61,002 nucleotides of DNA from an uncultured Collinsella sp. (GCA_900544875.1 UQWS01000011.1:1-61002); one strand, 5' to 3'. Counted from the first letter of the stretch, positions 1-8,560 are shown. Notes: generated by a model not told the origin, from the letters alone. Program-made: numbers and translations.

Positions 1-87
1 CTTGCCCGTATCGTAGGCAATGCGCCGAATGCTCGCCATCGAAATTTATCGGTGGCCCACTTCAGACTGTAATGGGGTCAATTCTGA

Positions 88-118
88 ATGTGACAAATGG
101 ACTGTTCCTTTGTCACAT
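88..118. repeat. 29-bp palindrome, TGTGACA family, copy 1
   Basis: TGTGACAAA and TTTGTCACA arms surround a degenerate GGACTGTTCC core. It has the same length and arms as the copies at 483-515, 26895-26925 and 30621-30653. Confidence 0.75.
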
Positions 119-133
119 CGGGGACTGCGGAAT

Positions 134-317
134 CGAGGTCTAATACTTTTCCCGAGAAGTGAACGAGTGAAAACGGACTCCCGAAGCATCGACACTTTTG
201 GCGTACAATTTCCTGCGGTTTTGCCAGTCAAATCCTGCGGTTTTGACGCCTAAAAATGTCAATGCTTCGGGAGTCCAAATACAGCCGTTCACTTCTCGGG
301 AAAAGTATTAGACCTCG
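134..317. repeat. Long imperfect inverted repeat, about 70-bp arms
   Basis: The arms 134-203 and 247-317 are reverse complements over about 70 bp with few mismatches. Both start from CGAGGTCTAATACTTTTCCC and include ACTCCCGAAGCAT. The 43-bp centre contains a 13-bp direct repeat, TCCTGCGGTTTTG, at 211-223 and 233-245. No open frame inside looks genuine. It could be a non-autonomous mobile element or a structured transcript. Confidence 0.7.
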
Positions 318-372
318 AAATATGGGCGGCGTTCGCGAACGGCAACTAGCTTGCGTCCGGTAGCCGGCACTT

Positions 373-399
373 GGGGCAAAGGGACTGCCCTTTTGCCCC
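373..399. repeat. GGGACTGCCC-core palindrome with GGGGCAAA arms
   Basis: The arms GGGGCAAA and TTTGCCCC enclose the GGGACTGCCC core. The core matches the TGTGACA family, but the arms are different. Confidence 0.6.
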
Positions 400-482
400 T
401 TCACCATTGCATCGTATCTGGTGTGGAAAAAATATCGCCTGCGTTCTCGCGCCTGCGAAGAGTTCCTGAACCGCTTGAATGG

Positions 483-515
483 GATGTGACAAAGGGACTG
501 TCCCTTTGTCACATT
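483..515. repeat. 29-bp palindrome, TGTGACA family, copy 2
   Basis: TGTGACAAAGGGAC and GTCCCTTTGTCACA form a near-perfect palindrome about 13 bp before the dus start codon, so it lies in the probable leader of that gene. Confidence 0.8.
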
Positions 516-528
516 AATTTGAGAGTGG

Positions 529-1488
529 ATGTTGATGAATTTATCGCTGGCCCCCATGGAGGGGATTACCGGGCATGTGTTCCGTCGCGTGCATGCGGAG
601 TGCTTTGGCGCGCTCGATTGTTATTACACGCCGTTTTTGCCGCCGCCGCGGGTGGGCAACCGCTTTGGTGGCAAGGCGTTTAAAGAGGTCGATCCTGCCA
701 ATAACCAGGGGCTTAACGTAGTACCTCAGCTGATGTCCAAGAATGCGGACGAGTTTGTGTGGGCGGCGCAGGTGCTCGCCGAGATGGGGTACCGCGAGGT
801 CAATCTCAACCTTGGCTGCCCCTCGGGTACGGTTGTTGCCAAAGGCAAGGGTTCGGGCTTTCTGCGCAACCTGGATGGGCTCGAGGTGTTCTTGAGCGAC
901 GTGTGCGACCGCTCGCCCTTGCCGGTGTCGGTCAAGACCAGGTTGGGGTTGGAAAGCGACGACGAGTACAAGCGCGTGCTCGACCTCTACTGTCGCATGC
1001 CGTTAGCAGAGCTGATTGTGCACCCGCGCGTGCAAAAGGACCGTTATACGGGCTCGCCGCGCAAAGAGTTTTACGGCGAGACGCTGGAGCGGGCACCGTT
1101 TCCTGTGGCATACAACGGCGATATTTTTGATCTTGAGGACATGGATGCGCTGGTGGAAGCCTATCCCGGAACACGCCACGTAATGTTGGGGCGCGGCTTG
1201 CTTGCGAATCCCGCGCTGGCTCGCATGGTTAAGGGCGGCCCTGCCGCCACCGCCGCTGAGCTGCAACGCTTCCACGACATGCTGTTTGCGGCTTATGCGG
1301 ACGAGATTGGGGGCAACGCGGTCTTTCGCATGAAAGAGTGGTGGTTCTACGCCAAATGCGCCTTCGCCGATCCCGCGACCGTTCACAAGCTCGTTCGCAA
1401 GACCAAAAAGGTCGATGAATACCGCGCTGCTGTCGAGCGCGTCTTTCGCGAGCAGCCGCTTGCACCCGTTGCCCGCTTTTGCGGCTAA
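529..1488 (+). CDS. dus: tRNA-dihydrouridine synthase (Dus family)
   Basis: This is an FMN- and NADPH-dependent enzyme that reduces uridines in the tRNA D-loop. The 319-aa protein has the expected (beta/alpha)8 fold landmarks in order: LAPMEGITG at the N-terminus (FMN binding), NLNLGCPSG with the catalytic cysteine near residue 98, VKTRLGLE, the HPR...RYTG segment, YNGDIF, and LGRGLLANP near the phosphate site. Length is normal for the family. ATG codons at 529 and 535 are both possible; GAGAGTGG just upstream is a weak ribosome site. A TGTGACA palindrome sits in the leader, and a second palindrome follows the stop by 4 bp. The exact Dus subtype cannot be assigned by eye. Confidence 0.93.
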   Translation: MLMNLSLAPMEGITGHVFRRVHAECFGALDCYYTPFLPPPRVGNRFGGKAFKEVDPANNQGLNVVPQLMSKNADEFVWAAQVLAEMGYREVNLNLGCPSGTVVAKGKGSGFLRNLDGLEVFLSDVCDRSPLPVSVKTRLGLESDDEYKRVLDLYCRMPLAELIVHPRVQKDRYTGSPRKEFYGETLERAPFPVAYNGDIFDLEDMDALVEAYPGTRHVMLGRGLLANPALARMVKGGPAATAAELQRFHDMLFAAYADEIGGNAVFRMKEWWFYAKCAFADPATVHKLVRKTKKVDEYRAAVERVFREQPLAPVARFCG

Positions 1489-1491
1489 ATG

Positions 1492-1547
1492 TAGTCATTG
1501 GGGACGTTCTTTAACGACTAGTCATTTAAGAACGTCCCTAATGACTA
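1492..1547. repeat. 56-bp palindrome, GACGTTCTT family, copy 1
   Basis: TAGTCATT-GGGGACGTTCTT and AAGAACGTCCC-AATGACTA pair around a centre that repeats ACTAGTCATT. It begins 4 bp after the dus stop codon. A second copy is at 21128-21185. Confidence 0.8.
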
Positions 1548-1558
1548 GATCAAAAAGC

Positions 1559-1613
1559 TGTACGTCAGCATCCAAAGATGTCGAAAAATGTCGACTTTGG
1601 ATGCTGACGTACA
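1559..1613. terminator. Perfect 19-bp hairpin between convergent genes
   Basis: Arms 1559-1577 and 1595-1613 are perfect reverse complements (TGTACGTCAGCATCCAAAG) with a 17-nt loop. It lies between convergent dus and the glutaredoxin gene, next to the GACGTTCTT palindrome. There is no T-run, so it may be a repeat rather than a classical terminator. Confidence 0.55.
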
Positions 1614-1666
1614 TGTTTGGGTCGTATGGGCTTGGACGTCGGGGCGAGCCGACCGCGGCGCGCGGA

Positions 1667-1912
1667 CTAGAGCAGGTTCTTCTGTATCCACGCGATGATG
1701 TCGCCCGACTCGTAGAGTGGCGTGCCGTCAATGAACAGGCAGGGAACTTGGCGCTTTCCGCCGACGGCGATGAGCGTCTGCTCGGCATCGGAATCGGTCG
1801 AGATATTACGCTCGGGGATGGTCACGCCGTTATCGGCCAGGAAGCGCTTGACCTTTATGCAATACGGGCAGCCGGTCATAACGTAGAGCGCGAGCTCGTG
1901 ATCAGTAGCCAT
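1667..1912 (-). CDS. Glutaredoxin-like thiol-disulfide protein
   Basis: This small cytoplasmic thioredoxin-fold protein (81 aa) carries the dithiol active site CPYC near residue 15 and a cis-proline region QVPCLFIDG typical of glutaredoxins that use glutathione or another low-molecular-weight thiol. The C-terminal segment GDIIAWIQ matches the last helix of the fold. I chose the ATG at 1912 because GGAGACC precedes it at good spacing; the longer frame to 1951 has no such site. It stands alone between a convergent repeat region and the XRE-TipAS regulator, 51 bp downstream of that gene, so co-transcription is possible. The redox partner is unknown. Confidence 0.85.
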   Translation of the reverse strand: MATDHELALYVMTGCPYCIKVKRFLADNGVTIPERNISTDSDAEQTLIAVGGKRQVPCLFIDGTPLYESGDIIAWIQKNLL

Positions 1913-1963
1913 AGGTCTCCAATCGGTTGAGGTTTCGATTGAAATACCCAAAGCCGCCGCAGT

Positions 1964-2791
1964 CTATGCACGCGTCAACGACGACTCGATTGCCTGTACC
2001 AGAAACGCCGTGGCTCCGGTGCCGCAGGGCTTGTCGTAGTAGTCAACAAAGCGCTGGTCGGCAAGATAACCATTGGCGAGGCCCAGGTATGCTTCGTCCT
2101 GGGGCTCGTGTCCCCAGTTAAGGCCAACCCATCGGCGGTGCATTGCGACAAGCTTGCGGGCTTCGTTACTCTTTGGATCGCCGTCGTCCATGGCAATCGA
2201 GAGCTGGCCCAAAATCGCGCGCTCGAGTTCTTTCATGTCGTTCCATGTCTCGGGATTCATATCCAGCAGTGCTTCGTTTGCGGCGTCGATCGCCTCGTCG
2301 CCATAGCGCGCCCGGGCTTCGGCCCCGTAGCGCTCCTCGTTTTCCTGCACGGTGCGCCAGCGCTCCAGTTGGGGCAGCACGGCGCCCATGAGCGAGACGG
2401 CTTCGTCGAGCGACATGCCGGTGTTTTGTGCCAGCCGCGGAGCACAATCCTCGATCATTGCCTCCATCGTGGTGTCGTAAGTGTACTTGCCGCGGTCGTA
2501 GCACCACTTGCAGTAATGGTCGGTCGCGGCGCCCGCGGAATCGGTACCGCAGTCGTCGGGCGTGAGCACCATGCCGCAGCTCTGGCAATAGTGCTCAGGC
2601 ATTTCGAGCAAGTGGGACAGCGGCTCTCCGGTTACGGCGGCAATGAGTTTCATCATGTCGATGCCCGGGGTGACTTCGCCGCGCTCCCAGCGGCTCACGG
2701 CCTGGCGCGTGACATAGAGCTTGGCGGCGAGCTGCTCTTGGGTGAGGCTGTTGGCACGACGGACGGCGATGAGTTTTTCTGCAAAGGCCAT
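1964..2791 (-). CDS. XRE-family regulator with zinc ribbon and TipAS-like domain
   Basis: The 275-aa protein has three parts. Residues 6-60 form a Cro/C1-type helix-turn-helix (LTQEQLAAKLYVTRQAVSRW). Residues 66-100 form a zinc ribbon with CQSC and CKWC pairs. The rest is helical and resembles the TipAS antibiotic-recognition domain (RRWVGLNWG..., then YLADQRFVDYYD and a GATAFLVQAI helix). TipAS domains bind thiopeptide-type ligands in TipA of Streptomyces, so a ligand-responsive regulator is plausible, but here the DNA-binding half is XRE and not MerR. Good ribosome site AAAGGA. The target is unknown; the glutaredoxin gene directly downstream is one candidate. Confidence 0.82.
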   Translation of the reverse strand: MAFAEKLIAVRRANSLTQEQLAAKLYVTRQAVSRWERGEVTPGIDMMKLIAAVTGEPLSHLLEMPEHYCQSCGMVLTPDDCGTDSAGAATDHYCKWCYDRGKYTYDTTMEAMIEDCAPRLAQNTGMSLDEAVSLMGAVLPQLERWRTVQENEERYGAEARARYGDEAIDAANEALLDMNPETWNDMKELERAILGQLSIAMDDGDPKSNEARKLVAMHRRWVGLNWGHEPQDEAYLGLANGYLADQRFVDYYDKPCGTGATAFLVQAIESSLTRA

Positions 2792-2922
2792 GATAGTTCC
2801 TTTCTGCTGCTTGCGGCTTTAAGCATACGCGGCGGCCGACGCCCTTCCAAGCAACCGTTGGTTGCGCGACGGGGGCTGCGGCGAAGAATTGCGTACAACG
2901 TCCCACGCCTCCATGCCGTACA

Positions 2923-3669
2923 ATGACCGGCATGGAACCTATTGCACACATACATACCGATCTGCCGCAGAAGTTCGGCATTCCGCGCAACAGCTTTTTG
3001 GCGCCCCATTTGCAGGGACGCATCGTCTTTGAACCGGAATTTGCCTCCAACGCAGCAGTTGAGGGTCTGGATTCCTTCTCTCACCTATGGTTGCTCTGGC
3101 GCTTCGAAAACGGCACGCCCGGCGGCACGGCTAAGGACATAGCCGCCGATGCCAAAAAGCAGGACAGGTCCGGAACTAATGCCAAGTGGTCGAAAACCGT
3201 GCGTCCGCCGCGTCTGGGCGGAGCCGAGCGTGTGGGCGTCTTTGCCACGCGCAGTCCGTTTCGCCCTAATCCCATCGGTCTCACCTGCGTCAAGCTTGAT
3301 CGTGTCGAGCTCACCGACGATGGTCCCATCATCCATGTGTTGGGGGCCGACCTGCGCGACGGCACGCCCATCTACGACATTAAGCCCTACATTCCGTTTG
3401 CGGATTGCCACCCGGATGCGACCGGCGGCTGGATTGAGGATGCGCCGTGGCAAGAGCTCGACGTCGAGTTTCCGCAAGCGCTGCAGGATATGGTCCCGCC
3501 TACAAAGCTTCCTGGCTTGGTTGAGGTTCTTCGCCAGGATCCGCGCCGCGCGGGCAGCAAGCACGAGCCAAACCGTGTTTATCACTTGGCCTTCGCCGGG
3601 CTCAACATATCTTTTACGGTCGATGAAACCCGGCTAACCGTAGTCGCCGTCAACGACGCGCAAGACTAA
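2923..3669 (+). CDS. trmO: tRNA (t6A37) N6-methyltransferase TrmO (TsaA family)
   Basis: TrmO uses SAM to methylate N6-threonylcarbamoyladenosine at position 37 of tRNA-Thr. The 248-aa protein has the family's beta-barrel signatures: the opening IAHIHTDLPQKFGIPRN, the LDSFSHLWLLW strand, RPPRLGG...VGVFATRSPFRPNPIGL (SAM site), and the DLRDGTPIYDIKPYIPFAD block. The C-terminal extension after residue 175 is as in E. coli TrmO. Two in-frame ATGs (2923 and 2932) lie close together and neither has a clear Shine-Dalgarno. It is divergent from the XRE-TipAS gene with a 131-bp gap. Confidence 0.92.
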   Translation: MTGMEPIAHIHTDLPQKFGIPRNSFLAPHLQGRIVFEPEFASNAAVEGLDSFSHLWLLWRFENGTPGGTAKDIAADAKKQDRSGTNAKWSKTVRPPRLGGAERVGVFATRSPFRPNPIGLTCVKLDRVELTDDGPIIHVLGADLRDGTPIYDIKPYIPFADCHPDATGGWIEDAPWQELDVEFPQALQDMVPPTKLPGLVEVLRQDPRRAGSKHEPNRVYHLAFAGLNISFTVDETRLTVVAVNDAQD

Positions 3670-3781
3670 TCAGCCATTCGTCCGCACCCGTCAAATTAAG
3701 AGCCAAACCCCATGCCAAAACCGCCCATGCTGGTGGACAATAACGCCTACCAAAACAATCCGCTTTGCATGGGAGCCCAGG

Positions 3782-4993
3782 ATGAAATACGACTTTACTT
3801 CGCTTATCGACCGCCACGGCATGGACTCCATCGCCGTTGATTCTTGGGGTGAGATCCCCGGCATGGCTCCAAACGCACCCGACGAGGGCTTCGATCGCAT
3901 TCCCATGTGGGTGGCGGACATGAACTTCGCCACGGTGCCCACGGTCCAGGAACACATCATTCAGCGTGCCCAGCACCCCATGTTTGGCTACTTTGATCCG
4001 CGTGCCGAGTACTCTGACCGCATCATCGAATGGCAGAGCCGCCGCAATGGCGTCGAGGGTCTGCGCCCTGAACATATCGGTTACGAAAACGGCGTGCTGG
4101 GCGGTGTTGTGTCGACGCTGCGCGCGTATGTCCAGCCGGGCGATGCGGTGCTGGTCCACAGCCCCACCTACATCGGCTTTACCAAGTCTATCGAAGCCGC
4201 GGGCTATCGCATTGTCCACAGCCCGCTTAAGCTCGACGACCAAGGCGTGTGGCGTATGGACTTTGAGGACATGGAGCGCAAGCTCGCCCAAAACCACATC
4301 CATGCCGCGGTGTTCTGCTCGCCGCACAATCCCTGCGGGCGCGTATGGGAGCGCGACGAGATCGAGCGCGCCATGGACATCTATCGCCAGCATGATTGCG
4401 TGGTGATCTCGGATGAGATTTGGTCCGATATCATCCTGCCGGGTCACAAGCATATCCCGACGCAGTCGGTGAGCGAGGATGCCCGCATGCGCACGGTTGC
4501 CCTTTATGCGCCCAGCAAGACGTTTAACCTGGCGGGCCTGGTCGGCAGCTACCACATCGTCTATAACGAGACGCTGCGCGACCGCGTGTGCGCCGTGTCC
4601 GACAAGACTCACTACAACGAGATGAACGTCCTCTCCATGCATGCGCTTATCGGTGCCTATCAGCCTCAGGGCTATGAGTGGGTGGACGAGCTCAACCAGG
4701 TGCTTGCCGGTAATATCGAGTGCTTCTGCGATTACGTTGACGAGCATTTTGCGGGCGTGTCCTATTCGCGTCCGCAAGGCACGTACATGGTGTTTCTGGA
4801 CTGCACCGAATGGTGCCGCGAGCATGGCCGCGATATTCAGTGGCTGCTCGACGAGGGGGCGCGCGTGGGCGTGGGGTATCAGGACGGCCGCCCGTTCCAC
4901 GGGCCCTGCCACATTCGCGTGAATCTGGCGCTGCCGCTTTCGCGCGTAAGGGAGGCGTGCGACCGCCTGGACCGCTACGTTTTTGGGGTATAG
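3782..4993 (+). CDS. PatB/MalY-type PLP-dependent C-S lyase
   Basis: This fold-type I PLP enzyme of 403 aa is close to MalY/PatB cystathionine beta-lyases, which cleave cystathionine or cysteine conjugates. Visible signatures are the start ...RIPMWVADMNFA, SPTYIGF, CSPHNPCGRVW (PLP phosphate and carboxylate contacts), SDEIWSDI (aspartate to the pyridine nitrogen), and the Schiff-base lysine in SKTFNLAGL near residue 245. Ribosome site GGGAG precedes ATG 3782. It is a single gene with a strong 17-bp hairpin after the stop. MalY in E. coli also represses mal genes; nothing here shows whether that applies. Confidence 0.92.
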   Translation: MKYDFTSLIDRHGMDSIAVDSWGEIPGMAPNAPDEGFDRIPMWVADMNFATVPTVQEHIIQRAQHPMFGYFDPRAEYSDRIIEWQSRRNGVEGLRPEHIGYENGVLGGVVSTLRAYVQPGDAVLVHSPTYIGFTKSIEAAGYRIVHSPLKLDDQGVWRMDFEDMERKLAQNHIHAAVFCSPHNPCGRVWERDEIERAMDIYRQHDCVVISDEIWSDIILPGHKHIPTQSVSEDARMRTVALYAPSKTFNLAGLVGSYHIVYNETLRDRVCAVSDKTHYNEMNVLSMHALIGAYQPQGYEWVDELNQVLAGNIECFCDYVDEHFAGVSYSRPQGTYMVFLDCTEWCREHGRDIQWLLDEGARVGVGYQDGRPFHGPCHIRVNLALPLSRVREACDRLDRYVFGV

Positions 4994-5014
4994 GGGGCGC
5001 TCGATTCGAGTGCT

Positions 5015-5057
5015 GCCCCATGCGCCCACGCCGTCAAAATGCGTGGGCGCATGGGGC
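5015..5057. terminator. Perfect 17-bp hairpin between convergent genes
   Basis: GCCCCATGCGCCCACGC (5015-5031) pairs perfectly with 5041-5057 around a 9-nt loop. It sits between the convergent PatB and PNPOx-like genes and could end both transcripts, although no T-run follows. Confidence 0.6.
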
Positions 5058-5089
5058 GCAGAGGGTAGCGAGCGCGTTTTCCGCATTCG

Positions 5090-5569
5090 CTACTTTTCCT
5101 GAATCTGCTTGCCGCAAAGATGTTCAATCGAAATCTCGTAGAGTTGGACGCCCTTTATGTCTTTGGCGATCTCCTCCTCGACTTCTTCGGCAGAAGGGTA
5201 GTACTTAAGCGCGAGCTGACGGACTTTGTCCTCGATAAACGCGGGCGCTTCATCTACCAGGCGACAACGACCAAAGACAACGGTACTCATAACGTAGGGA
5301 GCCCAGTCGCCGTCCTTGTACCACTCGTTGCCGTAAACGGTAAAGCAGACTTTATCATCATGCTTGAGTGAATCGACCTTGTGGCCAGCCTTGGCGCCAT
5401 GGAAATAAATCTTGTCGTGCTCGGCGTCAAAGAAGTAGTTGACGGGAATGGCATAGGGGTAGCCATCATCGCCGTTGACGGCAAAGACGCCGCGCTTGCA
5501 GGTAGCGAGCAGTTCGCGCGCTTTCTCGTCGGTGATGGCGCGTTTCTTTCGACGTAAGGGCCTAAACAT
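5090..5569 (-). CDS. Pyridoxamine 5'-phosphate oxidase-related flavin-binding protein
   Basis: This 159-aa split-barrel protein resembles the NimA/PNPOx-like group (RELLATCKRGVFAVNGDDGYPYAIPVNYFF, then IYFHGAKAGHKVDSLKHDDKVCFTVYGNE). Members bind FMN or heme and include nitroimidazole reductases and general flavin reductases. The substrate cannot be read from sequence. The start at 5569 has AAAGGA upstream. It is a lone gene convergent with the PatB gene and 41 bp downstream of nothing transcribed with it except possibly the hybrid kinase, whose stop lies on the same strand at 5611; the two starts are far apart and co-transcription is uncertain. Confidence 0.82.
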   Translation of the reverse strand: MFRPLRRKKRAITDEKARELLATCKRGVFAVNGDDGYPYAIPVNYFFDAEHDKIYFHGAKAGHKVDSLKHDDKVCFTVYGNEWYKDGDWAPYVMSTVVFGRCRLVDEAPAFIEDKVRQLALKYYPSAEEVEEEIAKDIKGVQLYEISIEHLCGKQIQEK

Positions 5570-5610
5570 CGTTGGCTTCCTTTCTACTGCGCATGGTGGT
5601 TGAGCACAAA

Positions 5611-8415
5611 CTATAGCGAAACAGCCCCATTTTTCTTGATACAGGCGAGTATGTTTTTGAGCTTGCTAAAGTCGAGCGGTTTGGGCAGATGGGCGTTCAT
5701 GCCGGCGTCGTGTGCCGCCTTGGCGTCTTCGGCAAAGGCGTTGGCGGTGAGCGCGATGATGGGGATGTCGGCCGCATCGGCCTTTTCGCTCAGGCGGATC
5801 GCCCGGGTTGCCTCGTAGCCGTCCATGCCCGGCATCATGATGTCCATCAGGATTGCATCGAAGCTGCCGGCGGGACGACCAACATATAGATCGACCGTTT
5901 CGTTGCCGTCGGCGGCGCGAGTCACGACGATGCCTTCGCTTTCGAGCAGAGCTTGGGCAATCTCGGCATTGAGTTCGTTATCTTCTGCCAAAAGGACGTT
6001 CATGCCGGCGAGTGAGCAGCTGCTTACCTGCGTGTCTGCACATTCTTTTATCTGAGGGTTCTTGTCGATATCGAGCGGAATCCGGACGTCAAACGTACTC
6101 CCCACGCCAACCTCACTCGAAATCTCAATCGTGCCGCCCATCATATCGATGAGCGATTTGACGATAGACATGCCAATGCCGGTTCCTTGGAACTTGCTGC
6201 GCGCATCGTCGCCTTCCTGGGCAAACGGCTCGTAAATGTGCGTCAAAAACTCGGGCGTCATACCAATGCCGGTATCCGAGACGCTAAAGCAAAACACGGC
6301 GTGCTCGTCGTCGACCGGTTTGATGGTCGATGAGAACGTGACGGTGCCTCCGTGCTTGTTGTACTTGATGCTGTTGTCGAGTAGGTTGACAAGGATCTGC
6401 CGAATATGGGTGGGGCTGCCGATCATATATTGGTCGACAGCGTAGGGCTCGCTGGTGTCGAGCATGGTTATGCCGCGGTCCGATGCGCGGAGCTTGCACA
6501 GTACGAGCGCATTGTCGCACAGCTCTTTAAGGTTGAATGATTCGTGCTCGAGCGTCACTTTGCGCTCCTCGATCCTGCCCATCTCGAGGATGTCGTTAAT
6601 CAGTGACAGCAGGTGATTGGCGGCAACGCGCGCCTTGGCGCGGCTTTCGCGGGCGACCTGCATGTCGCCTTCTCTCAATTCCTCAATTTCGATAAGGCCC
6701 AGGATGCCGTTGAGCGGCGTGCGGATGTCGTGGCTCATGCGCGTGAGGAAAGCGGTTTTGGCGGCGTTGGCGGCATCGGCTTTCTGCCGTTCCTCCTGTG
6801 CGCGGTAAAGCGACCAGACAAGGATGACGATGCCGGTGAGCAAAATGCAGATGACGACTGCCGAAATGACGATGCGGTTGCGGTAGAGAAGTCGGAACGC
6901 ATCCGATTCTTGCGCCGAGTACGATGTGGGGAAATAGCTGTTTGCAGAGAGCGATTCACCTGCATTGACGATGCCCTTATTGATGATTCCCAGCAGCTCG
7001 GGCTTGCCGCGCGAAATTAAACACGATAGTTGCGCCGTGTTGGTGAGTTCCTGTGTTTCGAAATCCTCGATGTCGTAGATGTCGCGGAGAGTTTCCAGGC
7101 GCGTGCTGGGGACAATGATGCAACGTGCCTTCCCCTCATTGAGGGCTTTGAGCACCTCGCCGTCATTCGAATACTCGGTTACCGTTGCGTTCGGAAAGAG
7201 ACTTTCGAGCTCAAAACGGTTAACGATTGTGCTCTTTGTACAAGCGATGTTCTTAAGGTCGCTGTTCAGGTTTTTGCCACTGTGAATGGCGGTCAGCGAA
7301 ACCGTTCCCATCGAGTTTGACTGGATGACCCCTGTCTGCTCGGCGAGCCAGTAGTCGCGAAACAACGGTAGGGCGACATCGATGGTTCCGTTGGAAAGGG
7401 CTTTGATCATTTGCTTGTTGTTCGAGAGTGCGATTGTTTTGACCGTAATGTCAAACTTGTCGTGCAACGTCGTTGCAAGCGAGGCGAGCGACCCTTCCAT
7501 CTCGCCGTCGTCATTTTGCGTACAGTAGGGAAGTTGGTTTTTAAGATAGCCGAGCGTGATGGTATTGCCGTTTTCTTTGAGCCAGGTGGTCTCGGTGCCG
7601 GTGAGCGATGACGAGCCACTGTTTTGGGTCGAGTAACTCGATTTGACTTCCTCGTTATAGCGCGGGTTATCGCGGGCGATGGTCGTCATGGCGGCGTTGA
7701 TGTCGTTCATCAGGTCAGGGCGGCTTTTAGGAACGGCAAAATAGTAGTCGCTCGAGCCTACGTAGAACATGGGTGACGCATCGGGCGACGAAATGGTGTC
7801 GTTCATGATGACGGCGTCGACCTCGCCGTCTGCAAGCGCCTCAAAGAGGGCGCTGCCGGTGTCGATTTCTTTATAGGTGCAGGTAACGTCTTCGTTGGCG
7901 AGCCACTGCTGGCCGACGATAGTTTGCATAACGCCAGAGTTGCAGCCGATGGTGAGGCCTTGGAGCGCCTGAGGGTCACCCTTGGCCAGATCGTCGCGGT
8001 CGGGCCTGGCGTAGATATAGTAGCGCTCGGTGCCCTCGGGATTTGAGGAAAAGAGCAGCTTCTGCTCGCGTTCTGCCGAATACGAGATGTTGGGCATGAG
8101 GTCGATTTCGCCCGCCTCGAGCATGTCCATAAGCTCGGAGAAGGTGCCGCTAACGTATTCGTATTGCCAGCCCTTTGTGTAATACGAGAGGGTCTGGAGG
8201 TACTCGTAGCCCCATCCCGAGAGGCGCTCGCCCGGCGTGCCTTCCTGGAAGCCTTTGTTGTTGACGAGCCAGCCAACGCGGACCGTCTTGACCTGCTGGT
8301 CGGAGTCGGCGGCAAAGGCAGGGGCGGGCATGGCGGCGCTCAGTACGGCGAGTGCGGCAAGCGCGACGGCCAGGGTGCGATATAGAGTCAAACGAAGGAC
8401 GGTGGAAGGTTTCAC
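5611..8415 (-). CDS. BvgS-like hybrid sensor histidine kinase with two periplasmic solute-binding domains
   Basis: The 934-aa protein has a signal peptide (about 1-35, ending AFA-AD), two solute-binding (SBP_bac_3, Venus flytrap) domains at about 43-265 and 280-500, one membrane helix at about 512-535, a HisKA domain with MSHDIRTPLNG (phospho-His near 557), a HATPase with N box LVNLLDNSIKYNK and G boxes DTGIGM and GTGIGMSI, and a receiver with DILMDIMMPGMDG (Asp near 857). No HPt domain and no DNA-binding output are present, and no separate response regulator is next to it. It likely senses an extracellular amino acid or similar small molecule. Ribosome site AGGA before ATG 8415. Confidence 0.93.
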   Translation of the reverse strand: MKPSTVLRLTLYRTLAVALAALAVLSAAMPAPAFAADSDQQVKTVRVGWLVNNKGFQEGTPGERLSGWGYEYLQTLSYYTKGWQYEYVSGTFSELMDMLEAGEIDLMPNISYSAEREQKLLFSSNPEGTERYYIYARPDRDDLAKGDPQALQGLTIGCNSGVMQTIVGQQWLANEDVTCTYKEIDTGSALFEALADGEVDAVIMNDTISSPDASPMFYVGSSDYYFAVPKSRPDLMNDINAAMTTIARDNPRYNEEVKSSYSTQNSGSSSLTGTETTWLKENGNTITLGYLKNQLPYCTQNDDGEMEGSLASLATTLHDKFDITVKTIALSNNKQMIKALSNGTIDVALPLFRDYWLAEQTGVIQSNSMGTVSLTAIHSGKNLNSDLKNIACTKSTIVNRFELESLFPNATVTEYSNDGEVLKALNEGKARCIIVPSTRLETLRDIYDIEDFETQELTNTAQLSCLISRGKPELLGIINKGIVNAGESLSANSYFPTSYSAQESDAFRLLYRNRIVISAVVICILLTGIVILVWSLYRAQEERQKADAANAAKTAFLTRMSHDIRTPLNGILGLIEIEELREGDMQVARESRAKARVAANHLLSLINDILEMGRIEERKVTLEHESFNLKELCDNALVLCKLRASDRGITMLDTSEPYAVDQYMIGSPTHIRQILVNLLDNSIKYNKHGGTVTFSSTIKPVDDEHAVFCFSVSDTGIGMTPEFLTHIYEPFAQEGDDARSKFQGTGIGMSIVKSLIDMMGGTIEISSEVGVGSTFDVRIPLDIDKNPQIKECADTQVSSCSLAGMNVLLAEDNELNAEIAQALLESEGIVVTRAADGNETVDLYVGRPAGSFDAILMDIMMPGMDGYEATRAIRLSEKADAADIPIIALTANAFAEDAKAAHDAGMNAHLPKPLDFSKLKNILACIKKNGAVSL

Positions 8416-8502
8416 ATGAAATCCTATCGAGTCGAGACAGTATCACATAAGGATACCAGTTCAACCTGCCCACTCAGCCACCGCACCGCTAAACGGTCAC
8501 TC

Positions 8503-8560
8503 CCGGCAGTTGGGGGCAGTCCCTAACTGCCGGCACAAAAGGAACGTCCCTGACTGCCGG
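8503..8560. repeat. Palindromic repeat with CCGGCAGT arms
   Basis: CCGGCAGTT and AACTGCCGG enclose a GGGGGCAGTCCC core (8503-8533). A third arm, GACTGCCGG, follows at 8552-8560 after GGAACGTCCC. The core resembles the other GGGAC-type elements in this window. The element lies between the divergent hybrid kinase and K+ channel genes. Confidence 0.6.

Larger units (their letters stand above)
40..528. other. Intergenic region rich in palindromic repeats
   Basis: No convincing gene lies here. It holds two 29-bp-type palindromes with TGTGACA arms (88-118, 483-515), one with GGGGCAAA arms (373-399), and a long inverted repeat (134-203 against 247-317). At the extreme left edge the minus strand reads ATG at 39 followed by MASIRRIAYDTGK to the window end. 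That could be the start of a truncated gene, but no Shine-Dalgarno precedes it and 13 codons are too few to judge. Confidence 0.6.

Noticed and set aside
1..39. N-terminus of a minus-strand gene at the window edge
   Set aside because: Thirteen codons with ATG but without a Shine-Dalgarno are not enough to call a gene.
3650..5086. 478-codon open frame on the minus strand
   Set aside because: It lies antisense to the PatB gene, has low-complexity H/A/V/R-rich sequence and no ribosome site. It is a GC-driven shadow frame.
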